Below are positions 26,401 through 38,299 of a stretch of DNA of 64,000 bases, one piece after another. The notes beneath the pieces are model-generated. The model saw only the letters and a list, made by a program, of their open reading frames with translations. It had not been told where the DNA came from and searched no databases. Made by a program: the position numbers and the translations under genes. Source of the DNA: Talinum fruticosum (Eukaryota; Streptophyta; Magnoliopsida; Caryophyllales; Talinaceae); the NCBI GenBank assembly GCA_021018815.1, contig JAITYX010000016.1, forward strand, positions 7,331,001-7,395,000. The letters run 5' to 3'. How positions within the stretch are numbered: the first letter of the stretch is position 1; every line of letters starts with the position of its first letter.

Positions 26401-28724
26401 TATTCAGCTTCAGCCCTGAAATACTCTATCTCCTCTCTCCATCCTTCTCCCTTGCCACATCACATCTGATTGCATTGAATATGTAATGTTTCCAATATCG
26501 TAATTCTCTTCTCTCAAACTTTTTATGTTTTTTAATGGGTAGCATAGAGTAGTAGATCAGGCAATTCAATGTCAACTTGCAAAAATATTTAGTGACAAGT
26601 CTTCCTTTTCTACTTTCCTAACATGCAAAAAGAGCCTCTTTTGGGAAATGTCTTCAGCTTGGATCTTAGTATATCAAGCAAACTGCCACACTAAATTGTC
26701 CCCCACTGAAAATTAAGGAATGTCCCAGTGATAGGTTGTTTCTTCCCAAGGCTTGAAGTTGGGGGTTCTATTCTCTGGTAGCACATCCCTTACTATGTGT
26801 GAATCCCCCTTCAGCCCTTCCCCTTTACCTTGCTTCTGACTTGGGCCTTAGAACTAGGTCATGTTAACAAACCCATTATCCACTCAATTTTTTTTTTTTT
26901 TAAAAAACATTATCAACTGCCTTTTTATCTGTAGTTATAGGCATCCAACAGTTCTAAATCTGGGGTTCAGCAGGAACAACTATAGTGCAATTCAAAGATA
27001 AAACTACTACGTATGACCCCTGGCAGCAGAAACCTTAGTTGATCGGGACATCAAGGCATTAATATAAATTGACTTCAAGCCATTCATGAGTTGCTTTTTA
27101 TGACTGGTTCACTTGAATATAACTTTTAGGTGCTATGAGAGGGAGCTGCTGAAAGGAGAAAGAGAGAGCATGAAAATAGTTGGCAAAAAGATATCAGCAC
27201 TTTCCACAGCAATAAAAACAGTTCGTGAAATGTTTCAGAGGTACAAACATTAAAAATTGAAAACATTAAGAGCCTGTTTGACCTAATTTATCAAAAACTG
27301 TTTTATTTTTTAAAAGTACTTTTTTCCAAAAATAGTTTTTGAAGAATTTATAAAGTGTTTGGCCTAATTTTTATATAAGCGTTTTTCAGCAATTTGAGTT
27401 GACTGACCTAATTTTTTTAAAGTAACTTTTATCTATCTATGATTAAAACTAAACAATTTAAACTTACCAATCGAAAAAAACAACAAAAGATGAACAGAAC
27501 AGATAGAAAATCTGGGTAGCCTCAACACAACTAGGATGAATCCTTTCTAATCTAATCATTCTCATGGGTGCTTGCTTCACTGTTAATTTCAACCCCATTA
27601 ACCAAGTAATAATCCCAAAAAGACCAAAACCCTGAACTCTTTCACTTCCTTCAACCTTACGTCCCTATCTGTTGCATCGAATTTGAACTTCATAGCCCAA
27701 AATTTCTCTCTATTCTAGACTTCATCCACAATTCGTGAAACCTAGTGATGAATAAAAACAACATAAATTCCATTGTTGTAGCTCCTACTCCTCTTACTGC
27801 GCAAAATTGGGGCAAAATTCAGAGCAATCATATATAATTCACCAATTTAGAATTACATTTAAGAAGAATTCAAAAACTCAAATCCTAAAATTTACAGCTG
27901 TACCCAATTTGCAGAACAAACAGAGATTAGAAAAGTCAAAATGGGGAGATTCCAGATGCAAACTGAGGAGAGAAAGAAATACAAATATCCTAGATATTTG
28001 TATTCCTTAGGAGCATAATTGTCCCTATAATAAATTTCATTGAAGCACCGCATTAGCCGAGCACACTTCACAAAACTTCAGAGGAATAGAAACAACTTTT
28101 CACTGCTTCTGCTTGTGGGAGTGGTTATTGCCAAAATCACTTTTCAAAAGCACTTTTTATTTTATCAAAAATATAGTGTTTGGCCTAGTTTGTACTTCTG
28201 GAGTCTTAGAACGAGCGATTAAACTTGGCCAAACACCCACTACGACTAAATTTAAGAACGGCTAAGGCCACGTGCAAGGAGGCAACCATATGTCTTTCTC
28301 ATGCTTCCTAGGTAGGGGTGACCGACTCCAGTACTCACCCCCAAAATTGGAAACCAATCAAACCATTTCCTAACTTCAAGAAAATGCAACTGTTTGGACC
28401 AGTTCCAATCCCAGTTCAGGTACCCATGCAACTACACATCTTTTTTCAATTTCCTATTATTTAGTATTTGTTTATGTTAAAAAATGACAACACAAAACTA
28501 GTTTTAAGGCCTATAACCTCATTATCCAAGAGACCAAACTTCATAGCCAACATGCACCAAGGTAGCAAATTCCATTCACTAAATCACTTACTGGTCCAGA
28601 AAGCAACAAAACAAACCAAAGTCCACAAAGGTAGCAACCAAGTTACTGAAGATACACAACCAAATGGCTTGAGCTTGATGGTTCAGAGCTAGATATAAGA
28701 TTCTGACTTACTATTGAGTAAAGT

Positions 28725-28779
<55 letters not shown>

Positions 28780-31700
28780 GAAAGGATTGAGTTTGGGCCT
28801 CCAGGCTGCAGTTGTGGCTGATATGGGGAAGGGGGCTTAGCATTTTTCTTTAAAACTTTTGGGATAGGCTTACTACCTCATCAAATCAAACAAGAAAAAA
28901 AAAATGTGCTCGGCCTTTAAAAAGTGCTGTCCTGAACGGTTCTAGGTTCTGGTTCAGGGTATCATTTTGGGAACTAGAACCCGGAACCGGTCAGACCGGA
29001 CCTGAAGATTTAGGAACCAGAACTGTTTGTCTGGTTCAGTACTCGAAAAACATGCTCAGCACTAATCCTAGGAGTGCGTAGCTATGTTAAACTCGCACAG
29101 TCTCCAAATGAAAAAGTAAATAAAAGGGTAAAATCAGGAATATGTAGCTGAGTTATCTAAGCTATTTCTTTCTTTTTCAACTTGGCACATACAATGCTTC
29201 CCTTCATACTTAAAATGAATATCAAATCTAACATAAGCTCAAGTCAAAACGTTTATAACCTCTCCCCTCCCCCAACCAACCCCCCAAAAAAAAAAAAGAA
29301 AAATAGACAACATATAATGTGACTGAGATCAGTCAGAGGATTCACAAATAAGACACTTGACAGAGAATAGAGGTTAGGAGAAGATGGTGGAACACAATAA
29401 TCAATTACTTCAACTCCACCCTCTCAGGGACTTAAATACCACAAAAAACTAATAAGTGAAGACCTGCATAAAGGCAATTACCTTGACAGCATTGTAGCCA
29501 CCAGAGGGGCCAACTCCCATAGGACCAGGTACAGGAGGTCCTCCTCGAGGAAAGCCTCCACCGGGACCATATCCTTGGACTGGTCTTGGTGGAGCTGGTT
29601 CAGCTCCAGCACTCCCATCCCTCAAGCATCTTGCCCTTAACCTTGATGCTATCTCTCCCAGAGCATCTTTGGCTACCGCAAAACTACCAGATACCTATAA
29701 AGAAACTTCTAAATTTTCATGAATGCATATTAAGAAACAAAGATTAGTTCTAGTATGCTAATGAGACTACAGCATGCAAAAATAAAGCAAGGTTATAAGC
29801 ACATTACAGTCATCCATCATCCTTTACCTGCACAAGCTCTTCATCCTCCGATGCACACTTAGGCTTCTCATCCTTTGAGCAAAGACGTATATCCGCTTGG
29901 GTTCTCCTTCTCATCTCATTGATGATTGAACCTCCTTGACCAAGGAGGCATCCAACCTTACTAGAGGGGACAAGAAGTTTAGTAGTAATCGTACCTTTCT
30001 CAGACACCAGACCCACCTTGCTTTGAAGCAGAAGAATTGCATCAATAGTCTGTGATCTTGGATTCCGCAATGTCTAAAACAATTTCAGCAGAGACAATAA
30101 GAGCGCCACAGAGATAGCAACAAAGTGTTATTGTAAATATAGTGAGCTAAAAAAGAATATCCATATATTAGGAGCTCAGAAAATCACATGGGATAAAAGC
30201 ATTGTAGCTTAGACAGCAACAGAAACAAGAGAAAAGGAGATTAACCTCAAAAGCTGAGACACGAATGACACGTTCATCTGATGAGGCTGATGCTTCTTCA
30301 ACGTGGATACTAGCACCAGTTTCCTGCTCTAACTGTCTCACGTTCATACCACCTTTGCCAATTACTCCACCAATCTTGCTGTCTAAGCACAAGATTTTCA
30401 GAGAAAACTCACCCGAAGGTTCAACACCAGGTCTGGCCAGACCATCATCAAACCCTCCAGGCATGAATCCACGATGGCCTCCATAGTCCTCCATCCACGG
30501 AGGCGGCAGCATGTGTGGAGGATTATGTGGAGACCACATTGGATTACGAGGGCGTGGGGGTGGCATACTTGGCATGGGAGGGCCAGCAGGGTGAAATGCT
30601 GGACCTCTGCTAGGCATAGCAATATTTAAAGCTTTTTCCTTACGTGGATTCTGGTGCAGTAACGTAGATACTTCATAGAGTGCTTTCTTGATAACCATTG
30701 GTTTTCCTTGCATCTGTTTAAAGGTCAAAAGCAGATGCCCGAAGGTGGGATAAAAGGACTACATGAGTAACTCCTTCCAACTTTCTAAGACAATAGACAG
30801 CTTGTTCATAACCAGACATAAATCACATATGTATAGGACTTGCTGAATGTGAATCATTAAGAAAACAAGGACACAAAATACAAGCATCTCCCAAAAAATG
30901 AAAAAATTACACCACACTAGAATTGTAGACAAAACATGAACATTAAATATATTTCTCCAAACGGAGCTAGATTTAAAGGAGGATTCATAATGCTCTCCTG
31001 CACATAGAAAATAGCCACTAATGCTAAAATGACGATTTTATTATTCACTTGAGTTCAATAGAATTCAGGGTAAATAAAACAACAAAATCATACGACTAGG
31101 AAAACAACGTACATATATATCAATATTGTTCTTGTAGGGAAGAACAGCAGAAAACATTTTAGCGTATGCAACGATATAAAAGGGGTACCTTATCAAACAA
31201 AACAATATGAAACGGGAATCACATGAGGGAACATCTTAGTAACAACTCGTAGTTTTTACAAACAGATTAAATGTCTTCAAAACCAACTGCTCTTTTGATA
31301 AGGAAACAGTAATACATTCATGTTAACAAGAGAAACCTACATGAGAGGATGTTGCATGAATCCCACAAAAACCCAAAAATAAGCAATCCACAAATTGATT
31401 GCAACAATTGAAGAGGATAAAGAAAACCTCCTCCTCCCAAAAGAACAAAGTCTCGACCCAGCTTAAGTGAGTTTCAAGTTCCAACCCCATTAAAAACTGT
31501 ATTGCCTGTCTCTCTCCATCCACAACAATCAACAGATAGCACTAGTCTTCAAAAGTAACCGTTTACCTGAAGTGTTATCTAAAGAATTGGAATTAATCTA
31601 GCCAATGACAAAGTATGTCATTTGACATCGTGGGTCATTGTCCATTCACCCCCATCAAGCTCCTAATAGTACCCTTTAGGGCTCATTCTTTTCAACTTCT

Positions 31701-34700
31701 ACATGTACTTATCATTAACATTGATCAACACCAATAAGCTTAAATCAGCGCTTAAGACATATTTCCTAGTTATAATTTTATACGATTAAGTTGAAAAGAA
31801 CAAGCCCTTAGGACATTTCTATTGAGCATCCCAAAATGCTTTCATTCATATTGCACAAAAGAGGGATACATCACCATATAAAATCCATACAAATGAGTGG
31901 AAATAGACCCACAAATGAATTTTTTTACATGTCAAAAACATCAAAGAATACAAATAAACCAAAATATTTCCCAGCACTAGCATAAAACAAGGATGGGGGT
32001 AAGCTAAACTGAACGGGGTGATTCTTAGGCTTTCTACAATAACAAAAAAAAAAGAAAAAGAATACCCAGTCTAGAACCACCAAAGTAGTGTTCAAGAACT
32101 TAGATATAGGCAACCATACCCCTACAACCATTGCAGCATATCTAAGAACTTCCTAACGCGTGTTCCATTTAGCTTTAGCTTATATAACTAACTTTAAAAC
32201 TACCTTTCCAGCTCCTCACATCTTCTTACGAGTATCACAATTGCATACGAGACAGGGCCTAGGTGCAGCATTCAATGGTAAATGGAAAAAATAGTTCTAC
32301 AATCCTTAGTTGGCCAAGGGGCGCTTTGCGGGTTGAAGAGAAGTTACCGTTTGTTTGACTTTTAAAAAGGGCTTATACTTAGCTCGAGCCGCGTGCATGA
32401 CTTGTTGGAGACCCAATCTTGTTGGGCTAATTGATATGGAGAAGGAACCTTAGCTTTTTAACGATAAACCTTCCTTCCTCCATCCTCCTCCTCGGCTCCA
32501 TCCTTCCGGCGACTCCCTTTGCATTTTCTTCCTTTGGCTTTTTCCGGCATCGACGTGCTCCCCGATATCGGGTATGCTCCTCCCTCTTTTTCCCCTGTTC
32601 TTTCTTCTTTTTCGTTTTCCTTTTTCCTCCTTTCTTCTTACGCTTCCATTTTCCACTTCCTTCTTCTTCTTCTTTCCTCTTCCTTCATCTTCTTCTTCTT
32701 TTTCCTTTTTCCTGCTTTCTTCTTCTATTTCCGTTTTCCTCTTCCTCTTCTTCTTCTTCTTCTTATTCTTTTTTCCTTTTCCTTCTTCGTTGGGCTCTTC
32801 TTTTTCTTCCTCTCGGTTTCGGGCTTTTACGGGTTGTTCCTTTTATTCGATTTTTGTGGTTTTTTTTTTCGAGTGTTACAAGGGAGACAATTTGACTGAT
32901 CTTTCTCCTTTTTGTGTCTTTCCTTTCTTTTATCTTCATGTCAATGGGTAAAGAATCAAGATAATACAAATAAAGTTGATTATATTTTAATTGTTTTTAT
33001 TGTGATAATTGATTATTGTGATTTGATAATTGTACTTTGCTTTGTGTGTTGTTTTCTATAACTATACTTGCTTGTTTTGTTTTAACCTTCTAAGTGTGTG
33101 TTTTGAGATATTTAGCTGTTATATTTCGGTTCCTAAGACCATATGTGGCGCTTTTCGTTGTCAAAATATTGTCTAAACACTTTTCAAATGCTCTATCTTG
33201 CTTATTTCTCAAAAAAATATGGGTTGTGAATTAATTTCAAGCATGTTATGTAAAAGTGCGTCTCTCTCCAAAAAGTCGCATCTTCACCTCGAAGCCCGCA
33301 CCCGGGCTCCAGGACCCTATGCGCTTTTTACACCTTGCGCTTTTTCATATAAGCTTCAATCACTAGTAGCCAAACATACAAGAATCTAGTTCACAAAAGC
33401 TAAACCTACATCTGACAGCCCACTCCAGAAACTAGAGATTTGACGTCAGCCAATACCATAGCCACCAACAGAACTTGCATGAATTTAGACATTTACAACA
33501 AAGTTGATGTTCATATCAACTCTAAAAGCAACAAATCCTTCTATGAAGACAAATCAAAGATGGAAATGACTCTAAAGGCTGTGAACTAACCTGTTCCTGG
33601 GTTTCCAATACATAGATAAGCATCCAAGTTGTCAAAATCGCATATTTTCTATAAATTTTGCATGTCCTTTTGGTTTAAATGTGTATGTCGAAGAGGCTAT
33701 ATCCATTTCAAAATGTCATCTGTCTACACCCATCTCAAAAGTCTCATGTGTCTAAGACAGGTATTTAAGGTCAAATTAAGAGTCTGAGCTATAAAATAAG
33801 GATACTCATACGTTTCAAAAAATCCCAAAAATTATTTTCTTTGAACATAATTCAGCATAGCACATTCAGTAATAAACAATAGTCTAGTTCATATCATGAA
33901 TAAGTAAAAGAAATGGTAGTTGCTTTCAAAGTAAAATCGAAAACCAGTTGTAGCTGACTAGCTATAGGTTCCACTGGAGGAAAGGTGAACTCAGCCTAAA
34001 AGGCTAACTATGTCAAAGGACGCCAAAAACTACTTGAGAAGAGGAAGATGCACAGGCAAAGCAGTCCAATTCAATACCCAATATGAACAATCAGACTGTT
34101 CACACAAACTTTGAAAAAAGGAGGAAAGCAAGACAGATGCAGTGAACTCCAATAATATGAATAAGAAACAGTGAATATGAATAAGAAACAGTGAAAGAGC
34201 AGCAGTAGTACCTGAACAAGTTCATCAGTGCTCAAGGCACAAGATGGCAGATGCTCATACGGAAGCACTCGAATGCTCGCACCAGTCTCATTCCGCAATC
34301 TCTGGATGACGTCTCCACCTTTTCCAAGAAGGCACCCAACCATATTATGTGGAACAAGAAGACGAACAGTGAGTACAATGTCATTATCATCATCTTCTTC
34401 TTTTCGACCAGCCATATCTTCCTCAATTATCCTCTCATGAACCTTCATAAGAGCATCTTGCGCAGGGCAATGTGGTACCATAGCATCCTCATCGTCGCCC
34501 TCCTCTGACTCTCTTTTCGAATTATTGTCAGGAGGACTGAAAATCATTACGACACGCTCATCCGACCCGGGAACCGATTCAGAAACAGAAACTTTCGCCT
34601 GTGTTTCCTCCCTGAGGGCTTTAATTCTGCCACCGCCTTTCCCTATAACACTCCCAATCTTTCTCGATGGGCATAGTATTCGGTACACAGTATCGGAAGG

Positions 34701-34829
34701 GTTAGGAATCTGAGCATTTTCATGATGTTCGTGACTAAAATTCCTCCATTTTCCTTTCTTGTTTGGCCCCTTCTTCTTAAACTGGGTGCCTGACCTACTT
34801 TTCAGAGCGTCATTTTTGTCCCCCTCCAT
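20436..34829 (-). CDS. KH-domain RNA-binding protein (HEN4 / At4g18375-like), four KH domains
   Basis: Probably a nuclear RNA-binding protein acting in pre-mRNA processing, by analogy with HEN4 relatives. Exons in transcript order are 34829-34212, 30713-30246, 30073-29828, 29694-29482, 24529-24483, 24393-24327 and 20963-20436. All have GT-AG borders and compatible phases, giving about 728 aa. KH signature loops are visible as GKGG at residues 63-66, 169-172 and 325-328, and GQGG at 407-410, so the KH domains form two pairs. A Pro/Met/Gly-rich linker (about 240-305) separates the pairs. The C-terminus from about 446 is Gly/Pro-rich, then Gln/Tyr/Pro-rich with repeated GSYH units. Exon 1 ends at LVQ and exon 2 continues the family pattern (GKPMVIKKALYEV). 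The start is the first Met before KH1, after a basic leader. Introns of 3.5, 5.0 and 3.4 kb contain transposon relics. No lesion was seen. The family call is firm, but the exact orthologue is not. Confidence 0.85.
21000..24300. other. Intron 6 of the KH gene
   Basis: A large intron whose only recognisable insert is the antisense RNase H relic at about 22290-22735. The remainder is AT-rich with no recognised exon. Confidence 0.6.
22290..22735 (+). pseudogene. Decayed retroelement RNase H domain, antisense in a KH-gene intron
   Basis: Across two plus-strand frames the sequence reads like the RNase H domain of plant LINEs. It starts with FVKWDGTSKGNSGSAGGAR (the first catalytic Asp region, about 22335-22400). 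It continues with a LQAEL-like segment holding the Glu, then MDAQIVIQKIKG (about 22535-22575) and a late IRLVHCFREANRASDAMNNLA stretch (about 22655-22725). Stops and frame changes interrupt it. It is a truncated dead retroelement, not a host gene. Confidence 0.65.
26189..26220 (+). repeat. CCCCA simple repeat
   Basis: About six tandem CCCCA/CTCCA pentamers, C-rich on the plus strand and therefore G-rich in the KH transcript. The purine-rich strand could in principle form G-quadruplex-like structures. No function is implied. Confidence 0.7.
26725..26906 (+). mobile_element. Possible SINE in KH intron 4
   Basis: A B-box-like GGGGGTTCTATTCTC lies near 26760, an A-box-like GTGATAGGTTG about 35 bases upstream, and the segment ends at a T run (26888-26902). 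The order fits a tRNA-derived SINE with a T-rich 3' end. The boxes are degenerate and no target duplication was found. Confidence 0.35.
27271..28240. mobile_element. hAT-like non-autonomous DNA element (putative)
   Basis: The left end AGCCTGTTTGACCTAA and the right end TTGGCCAAACACCCAC are imperfect inverted complements of the GTGTTTGGCC type common at ends of plant hAT-like MITEs. Subterminal copies of GTGTTTGGCCTA (about 27353 and 28172) and AAAGCACTTTTTA-like stretches support this. An 8-bp target duplication was not identifiable, so the borders are tentative. Confidence 0.4.
28726..28783 (+). repeat. GA microsatellite
   Basis: About 28 AG/GA dinucleotides with one C interruption, inside KH intron 4. 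On the transcribed strand it is a CT tract. Confidence 0.9.
30720..34205. other. Intron 1 of the KH gene
   Basis: About 3.5 kb between KH exons 1 and 2. It includes a T/C-rich segment (32580-32830, listed) and a short G/C-richer stretch near 33250-33350 that looks like a transposon scrap. The long plus-strand frames of Phe, Ser and Leu at 32430-32950 come from the pyrimidine tract and are not genes. Confidence 0.6.
32580..32830 (+). repeat. Polypyrimidine (TTC/TCC-rich) tract
   Basis: Roughly 250 bases almost wholly of T and C with TTC-rich runs, purine-rich in the KH transcript. It creates three overlapping spurious open frames. It may be part of an inserted element, since the flanks (about 32300-32460) differ in composition from the surrounding intron. 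Confidence 0.7.
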
Positions 34830-35480
34830 AGCTCCTTACCTAACTTACACTGAAATCTTCTCCAAACCCCAATACCCTAAAACGGCACAATTCACAAAAA
34901 TCACCAGCAATTAAGACTGACCACAAAAAAAAAAGAACCATATTCCATATCATACAAATGAGAAATATTGGCCGAGCACAAAGAAATGTTCAAGACAATT
35001 CTGCAAGACAAATATTTTAAAAAAATAATATTTTTACTATCAATGTCATGAAGATGGCCTGAAGAGTGATATTCTAAATCTCGAGTATTACGACACTACG
35101 AAATAGGCAATGTGAGCAAAATCCAAATACCAATTGACTTAAACAAGTATTCAGTATATCAAATAAAATGGTATTGATTTCCATGATAATGCGTAAGATG
35201 AATCTACCACAAAACAAACAAAGAGGAGCAGGAATTCGATGCAAGTAGAGAAGAACATTAGGGTTTAAGCGAGAGAGTGGCGTTACCGACGAGAGAGAAA
35301 GCCGGACGGGAAAACTGAGACTGAGAATTGGAATTGAAAAAGAGAATTGAGATTGGGTGAGTGAAGTGACTGCTACTCGATGGAGCTCTCCATGTTAGAG
35401 GAGAGAATAGGAGGAGTGGGAGACCCCAAAATCGCTACGGAGGAGAGAGAGAGAGAGGAGAGTATGAATTAGAATTAGGG
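34830..35480 (-). promoter_or_regulatory. 5' leader, probable leader intron and promoter of the KH gene
   Basis: A minus-strand acceptor TTTCAG (AG at 34851-34850) lies 21 bases before the start codon, and a donor CGG|GTAACG-like site lies at 35286-35285. This suggests a leader intron of about 437 bases and an upstream leader exon beginning around 35450. The leader is rich in GAGA/CTCT motifs. There is no clear TATA box. Confidence 0.45.
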
Positions 35481-35489
35481 CTCTCCTTT

Positions 35490-36860
35490 TTCTTCCTTCT
35501 TTGATATTCTTTTTTTCGCTTTTTCCTTTTCTTTTAATCTTTTTGGAGTTTAGCTTTGGTTATATGGGCTTCTTTTATTCACAATCATGAATAAACGGCC
35601 CAAACAATATTGGGCTAACCCCCCAAAACAAACTCGAGCCCTCTTCCAATGCCAATATTTCCTTTTTTTTTTCTTTCAATGAGTCATATAACTCGTACCA
35701 TTTAACTGTACCTTTTTCAATCCACTCGACTTAATAGAATGTGTGTGACCCATTATTATTGCTTAATATTGTCATATACATTATTCAATATGTTGTTCAG
35801 TAATGTCCGGTTAGATCGTCACCATGGTGTGTATCATTCAATACATGCATGTACAATTATGATCTTAGGATACATCGTGATAATTGTTTAAAAAATATAA
35901 ATATTTTAAATATTTTATTTTTAATTTAAAACTATAACCAAATTGAACCGAGGTTAAAAAAACTCGGCTTGGGCTGAAGTTGGATGGAAGTCAAGTGGGC
36001 TTGAAAGCTCACAAAGCCAAGTGCAAGCCTATCATGGCTCCTCTAAGCTTGACCAGATTGCAGTGAATAATATTGTGGAGTGCAACTAGACTTATAAGAC
36101 TTGGTGACGAGCAAGTAATTATCGAGAGAATCAAGAATAACATAAGTAGAGACTAATCTTTGAATCTTATAATTTGGTGACTCATTTTAGGAGTTCGGTT
36201 GGTTTGAAAGGGGGATGTTTCTTTTTCGAGTCGACAATATGTTTGGTGGTTCTCCATGAATTATTTCATGCACTATTTATGATTTAATTGGGTGGTATGG
36301 TTGTCGTATTTAGGTAGGGGTTGGAGTATTCTCTTGCAAGGAGTCTATTGGGTTACTAATATATTGTTTTTGTTTCTATTTCGTCATGGTTATTATACTA
36401 GTTATCATCTTAATGATGTGGGTATATTCGACTTTACATAAAAAAGAGCATAATCTATTTATGTTTTATGTTTGTTTATGTTCGTTTGTATATTATACAA
36501 CAATTTATTTATGTTCATTTATATTTATTTATATTTTTATTTACGTACATTTGTATGTAAGTTCAACCGAAACAAGTGCATAAGATATTTGTAGAAACAA
36601 GTGTAATTGGCTTGTGACTTAACCTTGTACAATTACCAAAACATGAGCAGCAATATTTTCTGAAACCAGATTTTTGAATAAATGTCTATCCAACATTGTT
36701 TTCCACTTTCATAAACACATGTCCCCTCCTTGGCTACTATATGTACTCAATATTTGTACATACAATTTCACCACAAAAAACTAAAAAGACATTTACACAT
36801 CAAAACTGTTTAAAAAATAAAAGAAGGCTCCGACCAAAATCTCTATTTTCTGAACAAAAA
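35490..36860. other. Spacer between the KH and LBD genes
   Basis: AT-rich sequence with a TTATGTTCATTT-type stretch (about 36455-36560), also seen near 16880-17000 and probably transposon-derived. No gene was recognised. The KH promoter lies at one end and the 3' end of the LBD gene at the other. Confidence 0.5.
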
Positions 36861-37952
36861 CTAAACCAGTCCTAGTTGAATCTCGCAAACTCCATCATCA
36901 CCAGCTGCCCCCGGACTTTGTTTCAACTGCTCGGAGCTCCCACCCTTTTGCGCCGGGTCAAACCCGATTCCGAACCCGAGCGTCAACTCCAACTCCAATT
37001 CCCCGTCCCCACTCCCCTCATTTTCTCTTCCCTCCACGTCTGCATCGGCCGTTTCAGCCGACACCATGCTCGCATCCGTGGTGGTATCCTCGGGGTGACT
37101 CACCGACGAGTCGTGACTCGTCGTCGACCCGTTCAACTCGGCCGGGTCATGGCGGGTCAACTCCGGGACTGCCGACATCATCAACATTGCAGCCGCGGCT
37201 GCGTCGGAAGCCGCCTTAACGGGCTTGGGCTTAGCCGTCCCGGCCCGCTTGAACCGGGTTCGGGTGGGCTTGAGCCGGTTAGACTCGGCCGAGTTGGACC
37301 CTGAGATCTCGTCCTTGGTTACGTGTCGGATGTCGTAGCCCTTCACCGGAGGCGCCACGGCAGCTGCGTCGGCTGAGATGGGGATGATCGGGGCGCCTTT
37401 CAAGACGGCTTCGACGGCGTTCTGGCAGTGCTGCCATTGACCCGACCATAGAAGCCCGACTGACCCGTATATCGGGTTGACGATCCGCCCACATGCCTCG
37501 TATAAAAGTGACCTGAATATCGCTGCATAATCAAACCAAACTTCATATTAGTTCATAATTTCATATAAATCATCACTTAATTAATCCAACTTATCTTCAA
37601 TTATCTGTTTTTCAAAATATCTCTATTTAGTACTTTTCCATACCAACTCAACCTACTCAATTGAGTCGGGTCAAAGATAACTCCTGACCCGACTTAAAAT
37701 TAGTATCTTTTGAATGACTCATTTGTCATTTCCATAAGAGATTGGCCGGGAGAGAGACTAACCAGGTCGGAGGTGGTCGGGGCCGGAGTTGATGAGATTG
37801 AGGAGGCCAGCGCGGCCGTAGAACTTGGCAAGGAAGACGGTGGCATTGGCTTGAGATTCAGGGGACTTGATCCACTGAAGACAGGGCCTTATGCTACAAT
37901 TCTCACTGCACCCTTTACGGAGTACTCTGCACCCATTACAGCTCATCCGCAT
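36861..37952 (-). CDS. LBD41: Class II LOB-domain transcription factor, LBD41-like
   Basis: A plant-specific nuclear DNA-binding protein. Class II members (LBD37-42) act in nitrogen, anthocyanin and hypoxia responses. Exons are 37952-37763 and 37522-36861, joined in phase across a GT-AG intron, giving 283 aa (Arabidopsis LBD41 is similar). The N-terminal zinc-finger-like block CX2CX6CX3C is complete (C5, C8, C15, C19). It is followed by the conserved [20 protein letters not shown] segment and, in exon 2, [20 protein letters not shown]. The C-terminal half is Ala/Ser/Asp-rich and ends with a [13 protein letters not shown] LxLxL stretch and a CEIQLGLV end, suggesting a repressor tail. The start MRMSCNGC is the family start. 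The codon nine bases upstream is TTG and was rejected. Exon 2 is markedly GC-richer than its surroundings. No lesion was seen. Within class II, LBD40 or LBD42 remain possible. Confidence 0.85.
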
Positions 37953-38092
37953 TTTGCTCAACTTAGTCTGTGCCCTTGATCACCGGCTGCTGCTATACAC
38001 GCTTCAATGTATACGATTGAATTTCAGAGATAAGAGAGAGACAGAGAAAGAGAAGAAGGTAGGGAGGGAGTTTGGAAGGAAGGGGAGGGTGG

Positions 38093-38102
38093 GGGTATAT
38101 AA
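38093..38102 (-). promoter_or_regulatory. Possible TATA box of the LBD gene
   Basis: The minus strand reads TTTATATAC about 145 bases before the start codon, followed by a CT-rich leader. Composition and distance fit, but support is weak. Confidence 0.35.
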
Positions 38103-38299
38103 ACGAGGGAAGCTGAAAAATGTTGAGAAGGGGGAGAGAGAAATTGTGGGTGGGTGAGTGGTGATGTTGCTGGGTTTGGGTAAAGTGGGTCAGAGGGCGC
38201 AGCTGTTTCCGAAAAACTGGTAAAGCGGAGAGAGGGAGGGGCGAAAACCGCTTCTTTTTTTCCAGATTCTGGGAAAGGGAGGTGCATAATGTATTATCT

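Larger units (their letters stand above)
24540..29475. other. Intron 4 of the KH gene
   Basis: About 4.95 kb of intron between the Gly-rich exon 4 and the 47-bp exon 5. It contains a possible SINE, a hAT-like inverted-repeat element, a CCCCA tract and a GA microsatellite, listed separately. No additional exon was recognised. Confidence 0.6.

Noticed and set aside
32431..32951. Three overlapping plus-strand open frames of 125-154 residues
   Set aside because: They are Phe/Ser/Leu-only translations of a polypyrimidine tract inside KH intron 1. All frames are open because stop codons are rare in T/C-only sequence.
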